Made by a program: the position numbers and the translations under genes
NCBI GenBank assembly: GCA_001899285.1
Contig: MKWA01000022.1
Span: 161,729-225,728, forward strand
Length of the DNA stretch: 64,000 nucleotides
Source of the DNA: Rhizobiales bacterium 64-17
Lineage (GTDB): Bacteria; Pseudomonadota; Alphaproteobacteria; Rhizobiales; Xanthobacteraceae
Reading direction: 5' to 3'
In this document: piece after piece, positions 34,773 through 43,418 of the stretch
Numbering within the stretch: position 1 is the first letter of the stretch
Layout: each line of letters begins with the position of its first letter
The notes under the pieces: generated by a model
The model's input: the letters and a program-made list of their open reading frames with translations, nothing else
What the model was told of the DNA's origin: nothing
Database searches by the model: none

Positions 34773-35752
34773 AGCTTGCCTTGCAGATCCTTGGGCAGGA
34801 ACGACTGATCGACCACCTTGTTCCAGTCGACGTCCTCTTTCAGTTCGCCGATCAGCTTCAAGCCTTCCGCCGTGCGGTCGAGCTCGGCGCGGTTGAAGTC
34901 GCCGAGACTCCACATCTTCGGGGCGATCATGTTGTGGACCGCTTCCTTGGAGATGGCCGGATCGAAGTTCCACATCTTGTGCAGGATCGCGGCGGTCTCG
35001 TCAGGGTTGGCGTAGATCGCCTCGACCGCGGCGCGGCGGCCGGCGATGATGGCGCGCAGCTTGTCGCCGTTGCTGCGGGCGAAATCGCGCGTGGTGATGC
35101 CGACCGAGGTTGTCATCGGCGGCAGGATATCTTTCGCCGCGGCGACGGTGCGATAGCGATCCTTGCGGATAATCGACAGCGGTTCGATCAACGCAGCGGC
35201 TGACACCGCGCCCTGTTCGAGCATCGTCAGCGCCGGCGGATAACCGCCGGCGGCGACGCGCGTCACCTTGCCGGCGTCGATGCCTTTGGCCTTGAGCTCC
35301 ATCAGGAAGATCATTTCCGACGACGACTTCGGCGAGGTGATCGCTACTTTCTTGTCGACCACGTCGGCGATGGTCTTCACGTCGGAATTCGGCATCGTCA
35401 CCAGTGTCGATTCCGCAACGGTGCGCGTGCCGACATTGACGATGACAAGATCAAGCCCTTGCCGCACAGCGGCCAGCGCCGCCGGCAAGGCCACTTCGCC
35501 ATAGGGCGTCGTATTGGCGAGAATATTGCGCACCGTGGTACCGCCGCCGGCGGAGCCGATGATGCCGGTGATATCGATGCCGGCCTTCTTGAACAGGCCC
35601 TTTTCCATTCCGACCGCGAACGGCGCGCCATAGAGGCTCTGGCCCCATTGCGTGACGGCGATTTCCTCGGTGTGGGCAGGTGTCTGGAATGCTGCGCAAG
35701 CGATGAGCAGCGGGGCGGCATAACGAAGCAAACGAGTCCTGATGTTGATCAT
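34769..35752 (-). CDS. NMT1/SsuA-type periplasmic substrate-binding protein (system B)
   Basis: 327 residues. Signal peptide (LLRYAAPLLIACAAFQTPAHTEE, cleavage near 27) then a type II binding fold (IAVTQWGQSLYGAPFAVGMEKGLFKKAGIDITGIIGSAGGGTTVRNIL). The start at 35752 has GGTGGAG 5 bases upstream. First gene of system B, under a strong promoter with an overlapping operator. Family members carry pyrimidines, sulfonates, nitriles or aromatic acids; neighbouring nadC, nadX-like and Mo hydroxylase genes make a pyridine derivative the best guess. Confidence 0.9.
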   Translation of the reverse strand: MINIRTRLLRYAAPLLIACAAFQTPAHTEEIAVTQWGQSLYGAPFAVGMEKGLFKKAGIDITGIIGSAGGGTTVRNILANTTPYGEVALPAALAAVRQGLDLVIVNVGTRTVAESTLVTMPNSDVKTIADVVDKKVAITSPKSSSEMIFLMELKAKGIDAGKVTRVAAGGYPPALTMLEQGAVSAAALIEPLSIIRKDRYRTVAAAKDILPPMTTSVGITTRDFARSNGDKLRAIIAGRRAAVEAIYANPDETAAILHKMWNFDPAISKEAVHNMIAPKMWSLGDFNRAELDRTAEGLKLIGELKEDVDWNKVVDQSFLPKDLQGKL

Positions 35753-35777
35753 GATCTCCACCTGATCGCGGACTTGA

Positions 35778-35798
35778 GTTTGTTTGTACGCAAACGAT
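35778..35798. promoter_or_regulatory. Operator candidate over the system B transcription start
   Basis: Contains GTTTG-TACG-CAAAC (35782-35795) and ends in CAAACGAT, as does the site at 32404-32424 read on the opposite strand (17/21 match). It lies directly downstream of the -10 box and covers the expected start point, a repressor position. Confidence 0.72.
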
Positions 35799-35827
35799 AG
35801 GCTAGGGGCGTGCTTCCGGGGTGTCAA
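35799..35827 (-). promoter_or_regulatory. Candidate promoter of ABC system B
   Basis: Minus strand perfect TTGACA (35822-35827), 17-base spacer, TAGCCT (35799-35804); predicted start near 35792, 40 bases before the binding-protein ATG. Confidence 0.6.
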
Positions 35828-35869
35828 GAAAGGGTTTTTGCGCGATACGGCACGCGCCGCGGTATTGTC

Positions 35870-36676
35870 TTACGTTCCGACTTTCAGTTCGGAGACAAGT
35901 CCGCGCAGCGTCGCGACCGTCGACAGCGCGACGATCCGACCGGTGCGGGGATTGTCCGACGGCACGTTCTCGATCGCCATGGAGAAACGCGCGGTGTCGG
36001 CATCCACCTCGATGCGATGCGTGTTCAGCGTCAGCGAGGGATCGGCCCAGATCTCGAGTTGCGTGCGGTCAGGTCCGATGCCGGCGAGACTGAGCGCCAC
36101 GGCGACGTTCACATTGGCCGGAAAGCCCTTCACGCCGTCGCGGGCGCTGCCGGAAAACACCAGCAGCGGCTTGTCGAGATTTTTCACCGAGATCTTGTTG
36201 TCGACGAGATGCGGCGCGCCCTCGAGGCCGCCCGGCGGCTTGCGCGTGATCATCTTCACCGAGCGGATGTCGCCTTCGGCGGCGGCGCGCACGGCGTCGA
36301 GCGCCAGCAACGCGCCGGACGGCACCAGAATGCGTGCATCCTTCTCCTTGGCGCGCGCCACCAGATCCCAGTTCGGCAGCAGCTGCCCGACCGACAGTGG
36401 CATGAAGATGCGACCGCGATCGATCGCGCTGATGGCGATGTCACGGAACAGCACGGGCGGCAGCATCTCCACCACTACGTCGCAATCCTCGGCCAGCGCC
36501 GCCGGGGCCTTGAAGGGGATCGTTCCAAGCTCCGGCAGGTTACGCCGCGCCTTGTCCTGGTCGTGCACCGAAACCGCGCCGAGCGCCAGACCGGGAACGC
36601 CCCGGATCAACCGCCGCGCCACGTCGAGGCCGACGCCGCCGAGACCCGCCAGTCCAATCCGCAATACCCGCGCCAT
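35870..36676 (-). CDS. nadX: Aspartate-dehydrogenase-like protein (NadX family, DUF108)
   Basis: 268 residues. N-terminal NAD(P)-binding GLAGLGGVG (about 8-16), then the aspartate dehydrogenase features: VEMLPP, VPSGALLALDAVRAAAEGDI and the C-terminal block VNVAVALSLAGIGPDRTQLEIWADPSLTLNTHRIEVDAD. AspDH makes iminoaspartate from aspartate (or runs in reverse) and in some bacteria replaces NadB in NAD synthesis. The start at 36676 has GGAGGAG upstream. Position 70 bases from the system B promoter and near nadC but without nadA is unusual. Could act instead on another amino acid in a catabolic route. Confidence 0.82.
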   Translation of the reverse strand: MARVLRIGLAGLGGVGLDVARRLIRGVPGLALGAVSVHDQDKARRNLPELGTIPFKAPAALAEDCDVVVEMLPPVLFRDIAISAIDRGRIFMPLSVGQLLPNWDLVARAKEKDARILVPSGALLALDAVRAAAEGDIRSVKMITRKPPGGLEGAPHLVDNKISVKNLDKPLLVFSGSARDGVKGFPANVNVAVALSLAGIGPDRTQLEIWADPSLTLNTHRIEVDADTARFSMAIENVPSDNPRTGRIVALSTVATLRGLVSELKVGT

Positions 36677-36755
36677 GCCGCTCTCCTCCGCTTGCAGAGG
36701 TGCCTTAGCGAGGTTCCGCACGCCGGTAAACCCGACTCTCCGGTAACCGGTGGTG

Positions 36756-37544
36756 TCAGCGTCCGCGGCCTGTGAAATTCGGCTTGCGCTTGTTCATGAA
36801 GGCGCTGACGCCTTCCTGATAATCCGGCGCGAGGCTGGCATCGCGCTGGCTGTCGCGCTCCAGATCGAGCTGTTGGTCGAGCGTGTTGTCGGCGGAGGCG
36901 TTCAGTGCGCGCTTGATCAGCGACAGGCCATAGGTCGGCGCATTCGCGAAATGCGCGCACAATTTGTGCGCTTCGTCCATCAGCGCGGCATCGTCGATCG
37001 CCTTCCAGATCAGGCCCCAGTCCTCGGCTTTTCGCGCCGGCAGCGGCTCGGCCAGCAGCGCGAGCCCGCGGGCGCGCGCCATACCGACCAGCCGGGGAAG
37101 ATGCCAGGTGCCGCCGGAATCCGGAATGAGGCCGACCTTGGCGAACGACTGGATGAACGTCGCCGACTGCGCTGCCAGCACGATGTCGCAGGCGAGCGCG
37201 ATATTGGCACCGGCCCCGGCGGCGACGCCGTTCACCGCCGCGACCACCGGAAACGGCAACGCCTTGAGTTTGCGGATCAGCGGATTGTAGTGCTGCTCCA
37301 GCGTGCCGCCGAGCACGACCTGCTCGCCCGGCTTCGCCAGCCGGTCGCTGAGATCCTGTCCGGTGCAGAACGCGCGCCCGGCGCCGGTCAGCAGCAGCGC
37401 CCGGCAACTCGCATCGGCGGCGGCATCGTCGACCGCCTGCCGCAATGCCGCGTGCTGCGCCTCGTTGAAGGCGTTGAGCCGGTCCGGCCGGTTCAGCGTC
37501 AGCACGCGATAGCCCGGCCGCGTCTCGACCAGCACTTCATCCAT
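36756..37544 (-). CDS. Enoyl-CoA hydratase/isomerase, PaaG-like
   Basis: 262 residues, crotonase fold. The oxyanion-hole segments are CTGQDLSDR (about 62-70) and AAGAGANIALACDIV (about 110-124). The ending YQEGVSAFMNKRKPNFTGRG and the length match PaaG, the ring-epoxide isomerase of phenylacetyl-CoA degradation, better than ordinary hydratases. PaaG works in oxepin-CoA formation; without paaABCDE here it may act on another CoA-linked ring compound. Shares direction with the SDR 31 bases upstream. Confidence 0.85.
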   Translation of the reverse strand: MDEVLVETRPGYRVLTLNRPDRLNAFNEAQHAALRQAVDDAAADASCRALLLTGAGRAFCTGQDLSDRLAKPGEQVVLGGTLEQHYNPLIRKLKALPFPVVAAVNGVAAGAGANIALACDIVLAAQSATFIQSFAKVGLIPDSGGTWHLPRLVGMARARGLALLAEPLPARKAEDWGLIWKAIDDAALMDEAHKLCAHFANAPTYGLSLIKRALNASADNTLDQQLDLERDSQRDASLAPDYQEGVSAFMNKRKPNFTGRGR

Positions 37545-37575
37545 CACCCGCCTCCCGCGCTTCGATGGCGCATCT

Positions 37576-38343
37576 TTAAAGATGCGTCGCGCCGCCGTCG
37601 AGATTGATCGACTGACCGGTGATGAAGGCCGCATTGTCGGAGGCGAGGAACAGGGCTGTCCCGACCAGATCGTCCGGGGTTTCCGGGCGCGGGATGCACT
37701 GCATCGCGACGATGCGCTGCTTCTGCTCCGGCGTCACGGTCTTGCGCTCGATCTCGGTGAAGGTCGCGCCCGGCAGGATGCTATTGACGGTGATGCCGTC
37801 GCCGCCGAGTTCGCGTGCCATCGACCGGCTCATGCCGGCGAGTGCTGCTTTCGAGGCAATGTAATGCAGATAGTTCGGCCGGCCGAGCAATACCGCGCCG
37901 GAGGCGATGTTGATGATGCGGCCGCGCTTCTGCCGGCGCATCGCCGGCAGAAGCGCGCGGGCGCACAGGAACGGGCCGGTGACGTTGACGCGCAACACGC
38001 GCTCCCATTCGTCGAGTGGGATCTGGTCGAACGGCCGCATCTCCAGGGTCGAGAAGATGCCGGCATTGTTGATCAGTGTGTCGATCCGCCCGCACTGGTC
38101 TTCGACCACGCGTGCCATCAGGTTAATCGAGGCTTCATCGCTCACGTCGGTCTCGATCGCCAGCGCCTTGCCGCCGGCGGCCATGATCTCTTCCGCGACA
38201 TCGGTGGCCTTGCGCGGGTTAAGCTCGGCGATCACGGCGGTGGCGCCGGCCTGCGCGAACGCCTTGGCGAAGGCGCGGCCGATGCCCTGGCCGGCGCCGG
38301 TGATGACGATGACATGGCCCGCGAGCGATCCGAAATCGGTCAT
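37576..38343 (-). CDS. SDR-family NAD(P)-dependent dehydrogenase
   Basis: 255 residues, classical SDR. Cofactor motif TGAGQGIGRAF (about 15-25), NNAG, catalytic Ser in NIASGA and intact YIASK (Tyr and Lys). C-terminal FITGQSINLDGG is typical. It starts in an ATGA overlap with the FAD oxidoreductase and so is translated with it; PaaG-like follows. Probable alcohol or hydroxyacyl dehydrogenase of the same pathway. Confidence 0.9.
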   Translation of the reverse strand: MTDFGSLAGHVIVITGAGQGIGRAFAKAFAQAGATAVIAELNPRKATDVAEEIMAAGGKALAIETDVSDEASINLMARVVEDQCGRIDTLINNAGIFSTLEMRPFDQIPLDEWERVLRVNVTGPFLCARALLPAMRRQKRGRIINIASGAVLLGRPNYLHYIASKAALAGMSRSMARELGGDGITVNSILPGATFTEIERKTVTPEQKQRIVAMQCIPRPETPDDLVGTALFLASDNAAFITGQSINLDGGATHL

Positions 38344-39977
38344 GCCGCACCTTTGTTGTTTTTGATGTGGGCGTCGAGCGCCTCGCGCGCGTTCCACGGC
38401 GTCCACCACAGCGGTACACCCAACTCCTTGGCGATGATGCCGGCGGTGATGTAGCCCGCGCCGCCGGAGATCGCGCCGCCCGGATGGCCCGACGATCCGG
38501 CACAATAGAGGTTCGGAATCGGCGTCTTGTAGCCGAAGTGGTTGTACATCACCTGATCGGCGTTGAAGGCGCCCATGAAGATGTCGCCCTCGCGCATATT
38601 GATCATCTCCTGCGTGTATTCGCGCCCGGTGTAGACGTAGCGCGCCAGCACGTTCTTGTCGGTCATGTTCGGGCAGACCTTGGCCCAGGTCTCGATGATC
38701 TTGTCGGAGAATTCCTCCTTGAAGCTCTCGTAATCCTGCCCGCCGATGTCGGGATTGAGCGGCATCACATGCCAGGCGTAGGTCGTCGCCTTGCCGGGCG
38801 GCGCCTGCGTCGGGTCGAGCAGGCTGAGCGGCCCTGCGCCGAACTGGATCACCTTCGGCACGCGGCCGGCCTTGGTGTCCTCGTGCGCCGAGAACAGGTC
38901 GTCCATGGTCTCTGCGCCGATGCTCCATTTCTGGGCACGGTTGATGTTCGGATCGAATTTTTCGGCGGCGAAGCGCGGACTTTCGTTGAGCGCCAGATGC
39001 AGGCCGAACAGGCTCCACTTCGTGTATTGGAACTTATCGACCTTGGCGAGGAACGGCTGCGGCAATTGCGCGCGGCCGACGAGCTTCTCGAAGGTCTGGT
39101 GCACGTCGAGGGTCGAGGCGACGAACTGGGTCGCGCGGACGGTGCCGCCGTCGGTGAGCGCGATGCCGGTCGCCTTGCCGCCTTCGATGACGATGCGGTC
39201 GATAGCGACCTGCGGCTGAAATGTGCCGCCGGCGGCGATGAAACACTCCATCAGCCCACGCGCCAGATTGAACGAACCGCCCTGGCAGAGCTGATAGCCG
39301 CTCTCCAGGTCGAAGGCGCGGATCACCGAACCCATCGGGCTCGTTTTTGATGTGGTGTCGACCAGCCAGGTTCCGAACAGCGAGACCTTGAACAGGAACA
39401 GCAACTGGACATGCTCGTTCTCGAACAGGTCGCGCACCACTTCCAGCGGTTCGCGGCGCGAGACGTCGAGGAACTCGCGGCCGAGCGCCGTCTGCGACAG
39501 CAGCGCCTCGCGCTCCGCCTGCGGCAGCGGCTCGGAAAACCGCTCCGGCATGAAAATCTCGCGGGTGATGGTCTCAGCGCGCGCATTCCAGTCGCGGAAT
39601 GTCTGGGCGTCGCGCTTGGAAAACCGCGCAAGATTGGCAACGGATTCGTCAAGATCGCGGCCGAGCACCAGCGCCGTGCCGTCGGCATGGGCCTGCGCCA
39701 GTTCGTAGCGCGGCGTGATGTAGTTCACGCGCTCGCCGACGCCGAGGTCCTTGAACCACGGTGCCTCGGTGATGTGGAAGTGATTGATCGAATGCAGGTT
39801 GTGATAGAAGCCCGGCAGCGTCACTTCCTCGGTGGAGAGGCCGCCGCCGTAGCGCAGCCGGCGTTCCACCAGCAGGATCTTCAGGCCCGCACGAGCGAGA
39901 TAGGTACCGAGGATCAGGCCGTGATGGCCGGCACCGATGATGATCCCGTCGTAAGTCCTGTCGAGTGCGGCGGCCAT
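38340..39977 (-). CDS. FAD-dependent oxidoreductase of the phytoene-desaturase/PYROXD2 type
   Basis: 545 residues. N-terminal FAD-binding IIIGAGHHGLILGTYLARAG (about 9-28) followed by LLVERRLRYGGGLSTEE, the CrtI-type extended motif; the C-terminal block IPNLYCAGSSGHPGGAISGGAGYIT closes the flavin site. Carotenoid genes are absent, so this is the NAD(P)/FAD oxidoreductase branch of unknown substrate. The start at 39977 has AGAGGA upstream. First gene of an operon with the SDR and PaaG-like genes. Confidence 0.86.
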   Translation of the reverse strand: MAAALDRTYDGIIIGAGHHGLILGTYLARAGLKILLVERRLRYGGGLSTEEVTLPGFYHNLHSINHFHITEAPWFKDLGVGERVNYITPRYELAQAHADGTALVLGRDLDESVANLARFSKRDAQTFRDWNARAETITREIFMPERFSEPLPQAEREALLSQTALGREFLDVSRREPLEVVRDLFENEHVQLLFLFKVSLFGTWLVDTTSKTSPMGSVIRAFDLESGYQLCQGGSFNLARGLMECFIAAGGTFQPQVAIDRIVIEGGKATGIALTDGGTVRATQFVASTLDVHQTFEKLVGRAQLPQPFLAKVDKFQYTKWSLFGLHLALNESPRFAAEKFDPNINRAQKWSIGAETMDDLFSAHEDTKAGRVPKVIQFGAGPLSLLDPTQAPPGKATTYAWHVMPLNPDIGGQDYESFKEEFSDKIIETWAKVCPNMTDKNVLARYVYTGREYTQEMINMREGDIFMGAFNADQVMYNHFGYKTPIPNLYCAGSSGHPGGAISGGAGYITAGIIAKELGVPLWWTPWNAREALDAHIKNNKGAA

Positions 39978-40273
39978 GGCGTGTCCTCTGGGCGTTGTCC
40001 TTGGATTTTGTCGGGCAGCATGGCGGCTCACCCGCGCCGGTCAATGGTCGCGCCTGCGGGACAGCCCTGCGGGAGGCGTACGCCATTTTTTACGTATATG
40101 TAAATTATTTCTTGACTTGGTTTTGACTGCCGCGCGACACTCCGCCGCCGGCGAAGGACAGTGCATCCGATCCTTTCGCAAGGCGGATGGTCTTGCGGGT
40201 AGACCTTTCGGCCGCTCTCCCGCTAGATTAGCGCCAGTCTAACTGGCCGGAACGGCCTCGGGAGGGAACATCA
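39978..40273. other. Divergent intergenic region with an operator-like repeat
   Basis: 296 bases without a gene, between the FAD oxidoreductase (minus) and LIV system 3 (plus). It holds an AT-rich inverted repeat TTTAC-6-GTAAA (40089-40104) in otherwise GC-rich DNA, and two TTGACT sequences (40112-40117 and 40123-40128) for which no good -10 was found. The AT-rich repeat would suit a TetR- or MarR-type regulator serving one or both directions. Confidence 0.5.
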
Positions 40274-41449
40274 ATGAAACAAAAGACCATGCTGCTCGCC
40301 AGCGCGTTGCTAATGGCGGCGATGCCGGCCTATGCGCAGCAGAAATCCGTCAAGATCGGTTTCGTCAGCACCTTCAGCGGCCCAACGGCCGTGATCGGCA
40401 ACGACATGCGCAACTCGTTCGAGGTGGCGCTCGACCATATGGGCCGCAAGATGGGCGGTCTGCCGGTCGAGGTGATCTACGAGGACGATGGCCAGAAGCC
40501 GGATGTGGGCAAGCAGAAGGTTGAGAAGCTGGTTCAGTCCGATAAGGTCGACTTCATCGCCGGCATCATCTGGTCGAACGTGCTGCTCGCCTCGCTCAAG
40601 ACCGCCGTCGATTCCAAGACCTTCCTGATCAGCGCCAATGCCGGCCCGTCGCAGATCGCCGGCGAGTTGTGCAATCCGTATTTCTTCACCACCTCCTGGC
40701 AGAACGACCAGACGCCGCAGGCGATGGGCATCTACATGAATCAGAAGGGCGTGAAATCGGCCTTCCTGATCAACCCGAACTACGCCGCCGGCAAGGACAT
40801 GGCGTCCGGCGTGAAGTCGACCTTCAAGGGCAAGATCGTCGGCGAGGAATACACCGTCTGGCCGTCGCAACTCGACTTCTCGGCCGAATTGTCGAAGGCG
40901 CGTGCCTCGGGTGCGGATGCGATCTTCGCGTTCTATCCGGGTGCTGCCGGCGTGCAGTTCCTCAACCAGTATGTCCAGGCGGGCATGAAGCAGCAGATCC
41001 CGCTCTACACCGCCTATATGATCGACGAACTGTCGCTGCCGCTGCAGAAGGAAAATGCGCTCGGCATTCCCGGTGCGCAGGAGTGGGTCAACGACCTGCC
41101 GAACGAGCAGAACAAGAAGTTCGTTGCCGACTATCGCGCCAAATATCCGGGCAAGCGTCCGAGCTATTACGGTGCGCAGGCTTATGACGCCGCCCAGCTC
41201 ATCAACAGCGCCGTCGTCGGGGTCAAAGGTGATCTGACCAAGAAGGACGACATGATCGCCGTGATGAAGAAGGCCGACTTCAAGTCGGTGCGCGGCAACT
41301 TCAAGTACGGCAATAACCACTTCCCGATCCAGAATTTCTATCTGCAGGAAGTGGTCAAGGGTGCCGACGGCGAACTCTCGCTGAAAACGATGGCCACCAT
41401 CGTCGAGAACGCGCAGGACAACTACCACACCAAGTGTCCGATGAAGTAA
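40274..41449 (+). CDS. Periplasmic ligand-binding protein of LIV/HAAT type (system 3)
   Basis: 391 residues. Signal peptide ends near MPAYAQ (residue 22), then VKIGFVSTFSGPTAVIGNDMRNSFEVALDHMGRKMGG starts the type I binding fold. The sequence (FIAGIIWSNVLLASLKTAVDSKTFLISANAGPS; YYGAQAYDAAQLINSAV) resembles receptors for aromatic acids such as benzoate or phenylpropanoid derivatives more than LivJ, but this is impression only. Preceded by GGGAGGG. Followed by an intrinsic terminator-like hairpin. Confidence 0.91.
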   Translation: MKQKTMLLASALLMAAMPAYAQQKSVKIGFVSTFSGPTAVIGNDMRNSFEVALDHMGRKMGGLPVEVIYEDDGQKPDVGKQKVEKLVQSDKVDFIAGIIWSNVLLASLKTAVDSKTFLISANAGPSQIAGELCNPYFFTTSWQNDQTPQAMGIYMNQKGVKSAFLINPNYAAGKDMASGVKSTFKGKIVGEEYTVWPSQLDFSAELSKARASGADAIFAFYPGAAGVQFLNQYVQAGMKQQIPLYTAYMIDELSLPLQKENALGIPGAQEWVNDLPNEQNKKFVADYRAKYPGKRPSYYGAQAYDAAQLINSAVVGVKGDLTKKDDMIAVMKKADFKSVRGNFKYGNNHFPIQNFYLQEVVKGADGELSLKTMATIVENAQDNYHTKCPMK

Positions 41450-41466
41450 TTCGGGGTTACGCCCGA

Positions 41467-41505
41467 AACGCGGCGGCAATTGGGGTTGCCGCCGCGTTCG
41501 CTTTT
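41467..41505 (+). terminator. Terminator/attenuator after the system 3 binding-protein gene
   Basis: Perfect 13-bp stem (AACGCGGCGGCAA with its complement, 41467-41479 and 41486-41498), 6-base loop, then CGCTTTT. It lies between the receptor gene and livH of the same operon, so partial termination would give more receptor than permease. Confidence 0.8.
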
Positions 41506-41550
41506 CGGAAAAGATCACGACACGGGTCCTGAGGGGGACTGTCTCGGACA

Positions 41551-42468
41551 ATGTTGCTCTTCATCGAACAATTGCTGAACGGGTTGCAGTTCGGCCTGCT
41601 GCTGTTCCTGCTGGCCGCCGGACTGACGCTGGTGTTCGGCATCATGGACATGGTGAACCTTGCGCACGGTTCGCTGTACATGATGGGCGCCTATTTCGCG
41701 GCGACCTTTGCGGCCTGGACCGGCAGCTTTATCGGCGGCGCGCTGCTCGCGCTCGGCGCTACGTTTCTGCTCGGCATCGCGCTTGAGTTCATCGCGTTGC
41801 GCCATCTTTACGGCCGCGACCATCTCGACCATGTGCTGGCGACGTTCGGCTTGATCCTGTTCTTCAACGAACTGGTGCGGCTCGTCTGGGGACCGGGCGG
41901 CCTGAGCCTGCCGCTGCCAGCGTGGCTGACGTTCCCGGTGCAGATCCTGCCCGGCGTCTATTATTCGGCCTATCGCCTGAGTATCATCGTCGTCTCGCTG
42001 CTGGTCGCCGGCTTCCTCTATGTGCTGGTGATGCGCACCCGCATCGGCATGTTGATCCGTGCCGGCGCGTCCAATCGTGAAATGATCGGTGCGCTCGGCA
42101 TCAACATCAAGCTGCTGTTCATGCTGGTGTTCGGCCTCGGCGCCGCGCTCGCGGCGCTCGCCGGGCTGATGCAGGCGCCGATCCTCACCGTGCAGATCGG
42201 CATGGGCGAGAACATCCTGATCCTCGCCTTCGTCATCATCGTCATCGGTGGCATCGGCTCGATCCGCGGCGCCTTCATCGCTGCGGTACTGGTTGGCCTG
42301 ATCGACACGCTCGGCCGCTCATTCCTGCCGGACCTGCTGCGCACTATCCTCAGTTCCACCGCCGCCTCGACCGCCGCGCCGGCGATTTCGTCGATGCTGA
42401 TCTACCTGCTGATGGCTGTGGTCCTGGTGGTCCGGCCGGAGGGGCTGTTCCCGGCCAGCCGTCGATGA
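41551..42468 (+). CDS. livH: LIV-type ABC transporter permease, LivH family (system 3)
   Basis: 305 residues, about eight transmembrane helices. The NLAHGSLYMMGAYF segment (about 32-45) and the VIGGIGSIRGAFIAAVLVG segment are diagnostic of LivH. A hydrophilic-poor Ala/Ser stretch (SSTAASTAAPAIS) occurs in the last loop. Ends in an ATGA overlap with livM. Confidence 0.92.
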   Translation: MLLFIEQLLNGLQFGLLLFLLAAGLTLVFGIMDMVNLAHGSLYMMGAYFAATFAAWTGSFIGGALLALGATFLLGIALEFIALRHLYGRDHLDHVLATFGLILFFNELVRLVWGPGGLSLPLPAWLTFPVQILPGVYYSAYRLSIIVVSLLVAGFLYVLVMRTRIGMLIRAGASNREMIGALGINIKLLFMLVFGLGAALAALAGLMQAPILTVQIGMGENILILAFVIIVIGGIGSIRGAFIAAVLVGLIDTLGRSFLPDLLRTILSSTAASTAAPAISSMLIYLLMAVVLVVRPEGLFPASRR

Positions 42469-43418
42469 TGAAACAATCGCTCTTGTCCGTGCGCGGCATC
42501 GCCATCGCCATAATGTTGCTGCTGCTGGCGCTGCTGCCGGTCTATTCGCACGCGACCGGCAATATCTTCGCGCTGACGCTGTTCACCCGCATCCTGATCT
42601 ATGCGCTCGCCGCCGCGAGTCTCAATCTGATCATGGGTTTCGGCGGCATGATGAGCTTCGGCCATGCCGCTTATCTCGGCATCGGCGGCTATGCGGTTGG
42701 CATCCTCGCGCATGAGGGTATTGCGTCCGGCTTCGTCCAGTGGCCGGTGGCGATCGCCGTGTCCGCGCTATTCGCATTGGTCATCGGCGCGTTGTCGCTG
42801 CGCACCCGCGGCGTCTACTTCATCATGATCACGCTCGCCTTCGCGCAAATGGCTTACTACATCGCCGCCGGCATGGCGCGCTATGGCGGCGACGACGGCC
42901 TGACCATCTACAAGCGTAGCGACTTCGCCGGGTTGATCAATTTGTCCGACAAGGTGCAGTTCTATTATCTCTGCTTTGTGCTGCTGCTGGCGGCGATCTA
43001 TCTGATCTACCGCATCGTCAATTCGCGGTTCGGCATGGTGGTGCAGGGCGCGCGCTCCAACGAAAAGCGCATGCAGGCGATCGGCTTCCCGACCTACCGC
43101 TACCAGCTTACGTGCTTCGTGATCGCCGGCACCTTGTGCGGCATCGCCGGTGCGCTGCTCGCCAATAACACCGACTTCGTCAGTCCGGCGATCATGTACT
43201 GGACGCGCTCCGGCGACCTGATGGTGATGGTCATCCTCGGCGGCATGGGCTCGTTGTTCGGCCCGGTGTTCGGCGCGATCGTGCTGCTGGTGCTGGAGGA
43301 ACTGCTGTCGCAGTTCACCGAATACTGGCAGATCATTCTCGGGCCGATGCTGCTCCTGATCGTCTTGTTCGCGCGTGGCGGCATCGACGGCATGCTCGGG
43401 AGGCGCACCCATGACTGA
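42465..43418 (+). CDS. livM: LIV-type ABC transporter permease, LivM family (system 3)
   Basis: 317 residues, about eight transmembrane helices, with the LivM motif MSFGHAAYLGIGGYAVGIL near 63-81 and the EAA-like loop QGARSNEKRMQAIGFPTYRYQLTCFVIAG. Overlaps livH by 4 bases and livG by 8. Confidence 0.92.
   Translation: MMKQSLLSVRGIAIAIMLLLLALLPVYSHATGNIFALTLFTRILIYALAAASLNLIMGFGGMMSFGHAAYLGIGGYAVGILAHEGIASGFVQWPVAIAVSALFALVIGALSLRTRGVYFIMITLAFAQMAYYIAAGMARYGGDDGLTIYKRSDFAGLINLSDKVQFYYLCFVLLLAAIYLIYRIVNSRFGMVVQGARSNEKRMQAIGFPTYRYQLTCFVIAGTLCGIAGALLANNTDFVSPAIMYWTRSGDLMVMVILGGMGSLFGPVFGAIVLLVLEELLSQFTEYWQIILGPMLLLIVLFARGGIDGMLGRRTHD

Noticed and set aside
36740..36750. CCGGTAACCGG palindrome between the PaaG-like and nadX-like genes
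   Set aside because: Only 11 bases of GC-rich sequence with no promoter context; likely chance in this composition.
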